Source of the DNA: Triparma columacea
Lineage: Eukaryota; Sar; Bolidophyceae; Parmales; Triparmaceae
Direction: 5' to 3'
DNA: 28,380 nt
Assembly (NCBI GenBank): GCA_030267965.1
Contig: BRYA01000221.1
Span: 59,706-88,085, forward strand
Position 1 is the stretch's first letter. Each line of letters opens with the position of its first letter. Shown here piece after piece: positions 17,680-27,412 of the stretch. Position numbers and translations under genes: made by a program. The notes under the pieces are model-generated. The model worked only from the letters and a program-made list of their open reading frames with translations. It was not told the DNA's origin and searched no databases.

Positions 17680-20600
17680 ATGAACATACTACTTACTATT
17701 TTCCTCTTGGTCCTCCTGGTTGACACCACTGTCACGGAAACTCCTTGTATGGACACAACTGGCCCAATCTATAGCACGAGTACCAAAAGGAAGAAGCATT
17801 GCTTGGTTATCCAAAGCAAANNNNNNNNNNNNNNNNNNNNNNNNNNNNNNNNNNNNNNNNNNNNNNNNNNNNNNNGCTACTTTCAACCAAGTCAAAAACA
17901 GGAACTGCGGCCCCGGCACTGCTACCTCGCAGTGGAGCTACTTCCCCGGCAACTGCACGTGCACGTGCGCAATGGAATTCACCGGGCCCACTGACAGCCC
18001 GACGCCTGCACCCACTCCCGCGACTACTCCTGCACCTACACTTGCGCCCACAACTCCGCAGCCAACGTGCCCGATCCTAACGTGCCCGACACCTGCACCC
18101 ACTCCCGCGTGCCCGATCCTAACGTGCCCGACACCTGCACCCACTCCCGCGCCCACTCCTTTGCCTACGCTTGTGCCCACAACTCCACAGCCAACTGACA
18201 GCCCAACGCCTGCACCCACTCCCACGCCTACTGCTAGTCCTACGGCATCACCTACTGCCAGTCCTACGGCATCACCAACGCCATCGCCTACTGCATCGCC
18301 TACTACTAGTCCTACGCCATCGCCTACTGCTAGTCCTACGGCATCACCTACTGCATCGCCTACTGCTAGTCCTACGGCATCACCTACTGCTAGTCCTACG
18401 GCATCGCCAACGCCATCGCCTACTGCATCGCCTACTACTAGTCCTACGCCATCGCCTACTGCTAGTCCTACGGCATCGCCTACTGCATCGCCTACTGCTA
18501 GTCCTACGGCATCACCTACTGCTAGTCCTACGGCATCGCCAACGCCATCGCCTACTGCTAGTCCTACTGCATCGCCTACTGCTAGTCCTACGGCATCGCC
18601 TACGCCATCGCCTACTGCTAGTCCTACTGCATCGCCTACTGCATCGCCTACTGCATCGCCCACTCCCGTGCCTTTTCCACCCTGCCTCGACAATAGTAGC
18701 TTCAGAAAGGCACTTACTGTCTGGTTTTATTATCCTACCCTTGCGGCAAGCACATACGGCAACATCACGGACTGGTAAGTAGTTGGAAGAACAAGCGAGT
18801 AGAGAAAATGCAGAGGGGGCTATGTTGTGGGCAGGCGGACAAAGTAGGACGGGACAACGAAGCATCATGGGAGGATGAACACGCGAGCCCCAGTAACAAC
18901 TAACCCTTATATTCTCCTCTCGGCAATCCGACCCCTGCGGACCCAAATTAAATCGCCGGCTGAGCAGGTGCACGAAGGATGTCACTGACATGTCGTGGGC
19001 ATTCCTAGGACAAATTGAATTCAACGAAGATATCAGCGGATGGGACGTCTCGAGTGTCACTAACATGAGGTATATGTTCGGGTGAGTATTGAGTGATGCT
19101 TTGGAGAAGAGATCTTGGTGGTTTGCGTGCTATCTTTGCTGCATTCTATTTTAAGTAATATACTCGCTTCTCATTCTGACATTCACACACGCACACGCAA
19201 ATCACATCTTGCACATCTCCACTCGGTCTTGAATTAAACGCAGTTCCGCTCAAGACTTCAACCAGGATATTGGGAGTTGGGATGTCTCTAGTGTCACTGA
19301 CATGTCTGGTATGTTCAAGTGAGTATTGAGAGATGATTTTGAGACGAGGTCTTTGTGGTTTGCGTGCTATCTTTGCTGCATTCTATTTTAAGTAATATAC
19401 TCGCTTCTCATTCTGACATTCACACACGCACACGCAAATCTAATCTCGCACATCACCACTCGGCCTTGAATTCAACGCAGTTACGCAGCTGACTTCAACC
19501 AGGATATTGGGAGTTGGAATGTCTCGAGTGCCACTGACATGCAGTCAATGTTCTTGTGAGTATTGAGAGATGCCTTAGAGATGAGGTCTTTGTGGGGTTT
19601 GCGTGCTATCTTTGCTGCATTCTATTTTAAGTAATATACTAGCTTCTCATTCTAACATTCACACACGCACACGCAAATCACATCTCGCACATCTCCACTC
19701 GGCCTTGCATTCAACGCAGTGAGGCAGTTGACTTCAACCAGGATATTGGGAGTTGGGATGTCTCTAGTGTCACTGACATGTCTGGTATGTTCAAGTGAGT
19801 ATTTATTGATGCTTTGGAGTGAGGTCTTTGTGGGGTTTGCGTGCTATCTTTGCTGCATTCTATTTTAAGTAATACATTCGCTTCTCATTCTGACATTCAC
19901 ACACGCACACGCAAATCACATCTCGCACATCTCCACTCGGCCTTGAATTAAACGCAGTGCTGAGATTGGACCTGGCTCGTTCGAAGGCTCTGTCTTTAAC
20001 CAGGATATTGGGAGTTGGAATGTCTCGAGTGTCACTGACATGGAGTATATGTTCTTGTGAGTATTGAGAGATGCTTTGGAGATGAGGTCATCGGGGTTTG
20101 CGTGTTACCTTTGCTGCATTCTATATTAAGCAATATACTCACTTCTCATTCTAATATTCACAAACGCACACGCAAATCTCATCTCGCACATCTCCACTCG
20201 GCATTGAATTCAACGCAGTAACGCTTTTGACTTCAACCAGAATATTGGGAGTTGGATTGTCTCGAGTGTCACTAACATGAAGCAAATGTTCCGGTGAGTA
20301 TTGAGAGATGCTTTGGAGATGAGGTCTTCGTGGTTTGCGTGCTAACTTTGCTGCATTCTATATTAAGTAATATACTTGCTTCTCATTCTAACATTCACAC
20401 ACGCAAACGCAAATCTCATCTCGCACATCTCCACTCGGCATTGATTTCATCGCAGTTACGCTAGTGCCTTCAACCAGACTATTGGGAGTTGGAATGTCTC
20501 GAGTGTCACTACCATGGAGGGTATGTTCTAGTGAGTATTGAGAGATGATTTTGAGACGAGGTCTTTGTGGGGTTTGCATGTTATCTTTGCTGCATTCTAT

Positions 20601-22411
20601 TTTGGGTAATATACTCGCTTCTCATTCTGACATTCACACACGCACACGCAAATCACATCTCGCACATCTCCACTCGGCATTAAATTAAACGCAGTTACGC
20701 GACCGACTTCAACCAGGATATTGGGAGTTGGGATGTCTCGAGTGTCACTAACATGGAGGGTATGTTCTTGTGAGTATTGAGAGATGCTTTGGAGATGAGG
20801 TCTTTGTGGTTTGCGTGCTATCTTTGCTGCATTCTATATTAAGTAATACACTCGTTTCTCATTCTAACATGCACACACGCACACCGCAAATCTCATCTCG
20901 CACATCTCCACTCGGCATTGAATCAAACGCAGTTCCGCTCAAGTCTTCAACGAGGACATCAGCGGATGGGATGTCTCGGGTGTAATTACCATGCAGGAAA
21001 TGTTCGCGTGAGTATTGAGAGATTCTTTGGAAATGAGGTCTTAGTGGTTTGCGTATTATCTTTGCTGCATTTTAGATTAAGCAATATACTCGCTTCTCAT
21101 TCTAACATTCACACACGCACACGCAAATCTCATCTCGCACATCTCAACTCGGCATTAAATTCAACGCAGTGAGGCAGATGTCTTCAACCAGGATATTGGG
21201 AGTTGGGATGTCTCCAGTGTCACTGACATGGGGTCTATGTTCAAGTGAGTATTGAGAGATGCATTGGAGATGAGGTCTTTGTGGTTTGTGTGTTATCTTT
21301 GTGGCATTCTATATTAAGTAATACACTCGCTTCTCATTCTAACATTCACACACGCACACGCAAATCTAATCTCGCACATCTCGACTCGGCATTGATTTAA
21401 ACGCAGTCGCGCTTATGACTTCAACCAGCCTATTGGGAGTTGGAATGTCTCGAGTGTCACTGACATGTCTGGTATGTTCGGGTGAGTATTGAGTGATGCT
21501 TTGGAGAAGAGGTCTTCGTGGTTTGCGTGCTATCTTTGCTGCATTTATTTTGATTATTATACTCGCTTCGCATTCTAACATTCACACACGCACACGCAAA
21601 TTTCATCTCGCACATCTCGACTCGACCTTGAATTTAACGCAGTGAGGCTTATGTCTTCAACCAGGATATTGGGAGTTGGGATGTCTCAAGTGTCACTGAC
21701 ATGGGGTCTATGTTCCGGTGAGTATTAAGGGATGCTTCGGAGATGAGGTCTTTGTGGTTTGCGTGCTATCTTTGCTGCATTCTATATTAAGTAATACACT
21801 CGCTTCTCATTCTATGTAACATTCTAACATTCACACACGCACACGCAAATCTAATCTCGCACATCTGCACTCGGCATTGAATAAAACGCAGTAACGCAGA
21901 AGTCTTCAACCAGGATATTGGGAGTTGGGATGTCTCGAGTGTCACTGACATGTATGGGATGTTCACGTGAGTATTGAGAGATGCTTTGGAGATGAGGTCT
22001 TCATGGTTTGCGTGTTATCTTTGTGGCATTCTATATTAAGTAATACACTCGCTTCTCATTCTAACATTCACACACGCACACGCAAATCTAATCTCGCACA
22101 TCTCGACTCGGCATTAAATTAAACGCAGTCGCGCTTATGACTTCAACCAGCCTATTGGGAGTTGGGATGTCTCTAATGTCGAAGACATGAGGTATATGTT
22201 CTATGGCGCAAGTGCCTTTGTCGACGACGTCACTGTCTGGAACGTCTGCAAAGTCGGCCCTAGTTATTTTCAGGGAATGTTCACTGGCTCCGGCCAACCA
22301 TCAGCTAATCTGGCACCCGACACTAACGGACAATGCATTGATTGCCCTACCAATTCCACCTCTGGCTCCGGAAAGTACGTAGAGGGCCAAAACAATTGCA
22401 CCTCAGAGTAG
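17680..22411 (+). CDS. Secreted BspA-like (DUF285) repeat protein with Pro/Thr/Ser stalk
   Basis: Exon 1 starts at 17680 with a signal peptide ([19 protein letters not shown]), crosses an assembly gap and ends at 18774. The remaining exons are 18968-19081, 19244-19318, 19481-19555, 19720-19794, 19958-20056, 20219-20293, 20456-20530, 20695-20769, 20933-21007, 21170-21244, 21407-21481, 21643-21717, 21892-21966 and 22129-22411. All junctions are phase 2 with GTGAGT donors (the first GTAAGT) and GCAG acceptors. After the gap come a Cys-rich patch (CTCTC), the stalk and then DUF285 repeats of the type [20 protein letters not shown], one 25-residue repeat per 75-nt exon. The C-terminal exon ends in a small Cys-rich tail ([13 protein letters not shown]) without a membrane helix. 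A cell-surface or extracellular adhesion role is inferred. The frame differs on the two sides of the gap, so the gap size is wrong or hides an intron. Confidence 0.85.
17821..17875. other. Assembly gap (55 N) inside exon 1
   Basis: Fifty-five Ns interrupt the coding region between the signal peptide part (reading frame of 17680) and the Cys-rich part after the gap, which is in a different frame. Real length and content are unknown. Confidence 0.97.
17986..18680 (+). repeat. PTxS tetrapeptide stalk with 132-bp higher-order repeat
   Basis: The segment codes for Pro/Thr/Ala/Ser repeats ([14 protein letters not shown] type) preceded by two copies of a [14 protein letters not shown] block. The 12-bp units are arranged in a higher-order 132-bp period (44 residues): blocks start at about 18278, 18410 and 18542, the third incomplete. 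Such a stalk would be extended and probably O-glycosylated. Confidence 0.88.
19082..22128 (+). repeat. 237-bp exon+intron tandem array, 13 units
   Basis: Units of one about 162-nt intron plus one 75-nt exon repeat with a 237-bp period. Introns 2-14 measure 162, 162, 164, 163, 162, 162, 164, 163, 162, 162, 161, 174 and 162 nt. They share landmarks in order: GTGAGTATTGAG at the donor, GGTTTGCGTGCTATCTTTG, CTGCATTCTAT, CGCTTCTCATTCT, CACACACGCACACGCAAATC, CTCGCACATCT and ACGCAG. One exon (19958-20056) carries a 24-nt insert. The 174-nt intron holds a 12-nt insertion that looks like a local duplication of CATTCTA. Confidence 0.95.
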
Positions 22412-22529
22412 GCGGACATATCGGACGAGGACATATCGGACGAGGACACATCGGACGAGGAGTAAGGGGGGCAAGGGCAAGGGCAAGGGCAAGGGCAAGG
22501 ACAGGGACAGGGATACAGAGAGAGAGAGA

Positions 22530-22603
<74 letters not shown>

Positions 22604-22619
22604 TACAGAGAGAGAGAGA

Positions 22620-22681
<62 letters not shown>

Positions 22682-22697
22682 TACAGAGAGAGAGAGA

Positions 22698-22735
<38 letters not shown>

Positions 22736-23203
22736 TACAGAGAGAGAGAGAGACAGGGACAGGGACAGGGACAGGGACGGGGACAGGGACAGAGAAAGGA
22801 AGGGACAGGGACAGATCAGTCTGCTTCCCCAACCACCCTCGCCACCAAGCATTAATGAACGAGAGGGGGTTTTAGGTGCCGGGGCGCGGAAAGATACATG
22901 TATTGGGTAAGGGTTAGGCTTTCGGCCTTCCTGGGGGGGGGGTAAAATAGGAAGGCACACAAGATTGACAAAAGAACGTGAAACGTCTTCTCCTATTATT
23001 GAACATTACGTAACTAGCAGAAGCGTAAAAAAAGCAGAGCTAAGGACAGACGTGAACATGAGCTACGATTTAATTACAATTTCCTAGAAACAATTAAGGC
23101 CTGGGACTCTCAGTCTTTCGGCACTCGGCACGCAACCTCACAGAACTCTTCTTTTCCTTTCCTCATCCTCTATTTTTCTCAATTCTTCCCTTAATCATTG
23201 GAT
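22412..23203. other. Intergenic region between DUF285 and hemerythrin-RING genes
   Basis: 792 bp between two plus-strand genes. The first 400 bp are minisatellite (separate entry). The rest, 22813-23203, shows no coding signal; the last 60 bp before the ATG are pyrimidine-rich (TTCCTTTCCTCATCCTC), as before several other genes here. Confidence 0.6.
22415..22812 (+). repeat. Composite G-rich minisatellite
   Basis: It starts four bases after the DUF285 stop codon. Three 15-bp units (GACATATCGGACGAG type, 22415-22459) are followed by GGGCAA hexamers, then long GGGACA runs broken four times by GGGATACAGAGAGAGAGAGA. The breaks are 90, 78 and 54 bp apart, all multiples of six. The G3-N3 spacing fits G-quadruplex formation on the plus strand. 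Frames open through it are low-complexity and not genes. Confidence 0.92.
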
Positions 23204-24771
23204 ATGTCAGACGTAGATGTAGTGGTAGATATAGTTGGAGGTTCATCCTCTCTTTCCTCTACTCCTCTAACTTCTTGTCCTTTAGTTGAGGTGAGTTTTG
23301 TGAACATCGAGAGTGGATTAGAATATAGGACATTATTACCACTGTATTACCTCTATTTATGTGTTTGTGGGTATTTGTGTGCGTTTGTGGGTATGTATGT
23401 GGGTATATATGGGTATGTTGGTATGTGTATAGGTGTGACACCCATAAATACACATATACACACACACCTTAGCCTTTGAGGGCAAGGGCGCAGTACTTGT
23501 GCCTGCCTTGCGCTTCCCCGCCGAGCCGTTGGCCGGGACAGCAGGGTTGAAGCTCTCAGTAATCAGGGCGCGAAGGTTGGAGGCTGACTTAGTGAAGGCC
23601 TGACCTGCAGGGGCAGAGGGGTCGCCCTCGGCCACGGGTGATCGCGTCCAGAAGGGCTTGGAGAGCAGTGGGGCCATCAGGGTTGGCTCCTCGAGCGGCA
23701 TGTTAAGGGAGTCGCTCAGCGTAGCCAGAAAAGGCAGATAAACGACGACTGCGTGCCCCCCTGCAGAGCCTACACACACACCTACACACATATACCTTAT
23801 TGAAAGCCACCCCTTCTCTATATTAAGCCTTCTCACAACGCAAATCTCATCTCGCACATACACACACACTATACACACACACACACACAGATTGTACATC
23901 TACATGATTGCCTGAGAAATGCACTCAAAAGCCTCACAGCTGATGTTGAAACTATTACAACTAAATACCCACCCAATGAAGATGATGGAGAGAATGATGG
24001 AGAGAATGATGGAGAGAACAATGAGGACAACGACAACAACAACAATAACAACAACAAGCTGTCAGTCAACAACAGCAATACTCCAAACAACAACGAGGAA
24101 CAGAAACAAACAAATGAAAGAGAAAAGGAACAAGACAACAAAACAAACAAAGCGACTAAACCGACGACAACGACAACGACAACAACAACAACAATACCAA
24201 CGTCAATACTACCACCACCACAAACAACAACAACAAGCTCTCTCCCCCCCACCCCTGCCCCCGCTGCCCTTCTCTCTGAGTTGCATCAAATGCACTTAAC
24301 CTCTCTCTCAGTCTGCGCCCGTTTCAAGGTCCTCTGGTCGGTCTTCCAAACCCACTCCAAGGCCGAGGACGATTACATCTGGCCCAAACTCCACGAGAAA
24401 ATGGGCGACACAAAATCATCACACAACAACAACAACAAAACTATCACAACCAACGGCACAGCAACGCACACCAAGGGTGAGGCTGGTGGTGTTAATACGG
24501 ATAGTCGTGTAGGTAAAGACGACGGTAGTACGAACGGTGTGAAAATAAACGAAGAGGACTACGAGGAGGACCATGAGGAGGAGGAGAGAATGTTCAAGGG
24601 GATGAACGGGACTCTAGAGATACTCAGGAAAAGGTAAGGAATTGGGAGGGAGGTTTTTTTAAGGGATGAACGTGAAAAGGGGGTTAAGAAGAAAAGGGGG
24701 GGAATGACTTTTTAACGGGTTTGTGAAACAACTCAACACAAACCTTCTCTCCTAACCACGAACTGGCTTGG

Positions 24772-24809
<38 letters not shown>

Positions 24810-27083
24810 CTCTCTATCTCTCTTCGCCCCCCCCCCTCCCCCCCCCCCAACTCAAACGCACACGACAGGATAAACTCCGCTCTCAACCAAGTCGCCTCAA
24901 CCTCCCCCCACCCCACCACAACCACCACCACCTCCTCCTCCTCCTCCTCCTCCGATACTCTCCTAACCTCCCTCCGCACTCTTCGTACCCTCTGGATGTC
25001 CTGTGCTACAAAGTGTTCCGCCTTAAAGTCCCACCTCCACGGTCACTTACAGAAGGAGGAGACCGAGTGCATGCCCGTGATAATGGAGCATTTAACAACC
25101 CGCGAAATGGAGGAGTTAGTCGGCGATATTATGGGTACAAGATCCGCAGAACAAATGAGGGAGATATTAAGCTTAGTCGTTGAAGAGCTACCTGAAAGGG
25201 ATAGGAACGATATGAGGACTCATATGATGGGGGCGATGAGAGGGACGTACTTTGAAAGATGGCTTATGATGGACGGGGAAGGTGGGTTTTGGGATATGGG
25301 GGATGAGGGAATTAGGGAAGAGGGGAAAAGGAAGGAAGAAGGAAGGGGGAGAGGGGAGGAGGGGAGTAAGGGTAAGGGAGGGGGAGGAGTATTCAAGGGG
25401 GGGAAAAACGAGGGTAGTAAGGAGACGGGAACAGAGAACAAAGGGGGGGAAGGGGAAATCGGAGGGAATGGGAAGACTATGGGATCGGAATACGGAGGAG
25501 GGCAAAGTACGGGTAACTGTACAATATGTATCGACTGCGAGGGTTCGGGAGCTCAGGATTGCCTTGGAACGCAACAGCAGCAGGGGCAGTCGCAGCGGCA
25601 GGGTGGCGACTCTGCGACGTCACCGTTGAACGAACCGCCGACGGAGATGGATATGGAGAGGGTCATTAGGAGCATTGCTATGGACAGGAGCCTGACGGAC
25701 CAGGAGAGGAACTCGACCATACAGACACTAAGGAACACACTGGGGAGGAAGAGGAAGGCTAACAGCCAGGCTGGGGAACACGGACGCCACTACGGAGGAG
25801 GAGGAGACGAAAGGGGGGGAGGGACAATGGGGGGGGGACACGTAAAGGGGGGTACGAACGCGGAAGGCAACGCAAACTCTTCAAGCACCCCTAACCAGCA
25901 GTCAGCGAAAGGAGAGGCCAACATGGAAGGTCGTCTAAAGCCGAACTTCTACTACGTCAAGGACTCCTCTGGCTCAATCGTCCTCTCAACAACCTCGGTA
26001 CCTACATTTACACCCCAGGAGCTTGCCCCCACCTACCACTCACAGGGTGTACTAGGCTGCCCACACTACCAAAGGGGCTGTAAGTTGAGGCACCCGGCGA
26101 GCGGGAAACTGTACACGTGCAGACTCTGCTGTGACGTTGATAACCAAACACCTAACGGGAAGGACCTCGATTTGCCTTTAGATAGGTACGCGGTCACGGA
26201 GGTACTTTGCATGGGGTGCGGGGCACTGCAACCTGCGGGGGAGGGGGGGTGTAGGAATAAGGAGTGCGGGATTAAGTGGGCCAAGTACTGGTGTAAGATT
26301 TGTAACCTTTATGATGATGAGGGGGGGAAGGTAAGGGAGGGGGGAGATTGGGAAGTTTATAAGGGGGGGGGGGGAAGGGAGAAAGGGAAAGAAAAGGGAA
26401 AGGGAGAAAGGAAAGGAGAGGGTAGGACGGTCATGGGCATTTACAAAACAACACACATATACAAGATACACACACACACACACGCACACACACACAAACA
26501 CACATTTTATAACCCCTCACCCCCACCCCTATCCCCACCCCGCCACCAGAACATCTACCACTGCCAGTACTGCAACGTATGCAGGTGTGGCATCCGTCTC
26601 GGGATCGACTACCGTCACTGCATGAGGTGCAACGCCTGCGTGTCCATAAAGGGCAACAAGCCCGGGACGCGGGACCACGTCTGCATCCCCCAGACCCTCC
26701 AGGGGTCCTGCCCCGTCTGCGCCGACACGATGTTCGAGAGCACCCAGAGGCTGAGGCGGATGGCGTGCGGCCACGTCATGCACCTGGACTGCTTCGAGCT
26801 GTACAGGGGAAAGATGGCCCACCGGGGCCAGCTGGTTACCTGCCCCCTGTGTAAGAAGAGCGTGGAGGACTACGCGGACTACTTCGCTACCCTAGACAGG
26901 GCAATCGGTGAGAACCCCATGCCCAAGGGGTACGAGAACGCAAGGGCCAAGGTCCACTGCCAGGACTGCAACACCTACGGGGAGACGGGGTACCACAGCT
27001 TCGGCTTGAAGTGCGACAAGTGCGGGAGCTACAACACAAGGGAACTCGAGAGGACAGGGATACAGATGGAGGGGGGGGGGTGA
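23204..27083 (+). CDS. BRUTUS/HRZ-like hemerythrin, CHY-zinc-finger, RING E3 ubiquitin ligase
   Basis: Exons 23204-23290, 23891-24633, 24869-26330 and 26550-27083 join in frame to 941 residues. A hemerythrin-like domain (HLHDCLRNAL; LHQMHLTSL; FQTHSKAEDDYIWPKL; EEDHEEEERM; HLHGHLQKEETECMP) is interrupted by an Asn/Thr-rich insert. A segment MERVIRSIAMDRSLTDQER resembles the region linking hemerythrin and CHY parts in BRUTUS. The CHY zinc finger begins near 673 (GCPHYQRGCKLRHPASGKLYTC), then a CTCHY finger (YHCQYCNVCRCG...HCMRCNACVS), a RING (CPVCADTMFES...CGHVMHLDCFE...CPLCKKS, about 818-870) and a terminal zinc ribbon (CQDCNTYGE...CDKCGSYNTRE). In plants such proteins sense iron and ubiquitinate regulators of iron uptake. 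Here there is one hemerythrin domain, whereas BRUTUS has three. Exon 1 is the least certain part. Intron 3 (219 nt) has no in-frame stop. Confidence 0.9.
23345..23465. repeat. GT/TATG and CA-rich microsatellite in intron 1
   Basis: Low-complexity GTGTTTGTGGGTATGTATG-type repeats change into CACATATACACACACA at the right end. CA-rich tracts also lie at about 23771-23795 and 23853-23890, so they flank the coding-like segment on both sides. Confidence 0.8.
23468..23760 (-). pseudogene. Coding-like segment on the opposite strand inside intron 1
   Basis: On the minus strand an open stretch of about 97 codons (including MPLEEPTLMAPLLSKPFW and SASNLRALITESFNPAVP) lies between TCTGCAG and AAG followed by GTGTGTG, both resembling splice sites. 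Codon third positions are GC-rich, like true exons nearby, and the sequence differs sharply from the CA/GT repeats around it. It could be an exon of a nested minus-strand gene or a fragment of another gene moved here. I do not recognise the protein. Confidence 0.45.
23817..23859 (+). repeat. Intron segment shared with the 237-bp array
   Basis: TCTATATTAAG (23817-23827), CTTCTCA and a 22-nt block (23838-23859, containing CGCAAATCTCATCTCGCACA) occur in the same order as in introns of the DUF285 array, for example the identical 22-nt block at 20170-20191. The distance to the acceptor is similar (31 and 27 nt). Confidence 0.85.
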
Positions 27084-27412
27084 AAGGGTGTGGAGGGGGA
27101 CAAAAGGGGGGAACCGACGGACAACAACAACAACAACAACAACAATGCGTGAGCAAGGAGGGGTGGGTGGGGGAGGGGGGGGCAGAAGCTTTTCTCACAA
27201 CGAGAAGGGGATCGGGACACGTAATAACAAGAAATTACGTCAATGCATGAATGACACCGAAACTTACGCCAGCGACTCATTTTTTGTTGGGGGGGGTTTG
27301 GAATTTGAGGAAGAGGACACATTTCAAAGGAGAGCTGAGAGCTGGAGCCCACAGCCCCAGAACACAAAGCTGTTGGAGAGGTTTGCAAGAGCTCATCCCC
27401 TTTCACTTAACA
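27084..27412. other. Intergenic region between the two last genes
   Basis: 329 bp between plus-strand genes. It contains G-rich runs, an ACA triplet run near 27121-27144 and no convincing ORF or RNA gene. The stretch before 27413 should include the promoter of the last gene. Confidence 0.45.

Noticed and set aside
17938..18693. 251-codon minus-strand Gly/Val/Ala repeat ORF
   Set aside because: Complement of the Pro/Thr/Ser stalk.
19082..22128. Possible CRISPR or satellite array
   Set aside because: Every unit has GT-AG splice sites and a conserved DUF285 repeat in one continuous phase, so it is an exon-intron array of a gene.
22342..22960. Several long ORFs on both strands in the minisatellite
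   Set aside because: They are translations of GGGACA and AG repeats without other coding signal, and begin inside the last exon of the DUF285 gene.
24768..24868. Continuous upstream part of the ligase ORF (Ser/Leu-rich, from CT repeats)
   Set aside because: It is the pyrimidine tract of the intron before the acceptor at 24868; splicing at 24633/24869 keeps the hemerythrin frame.
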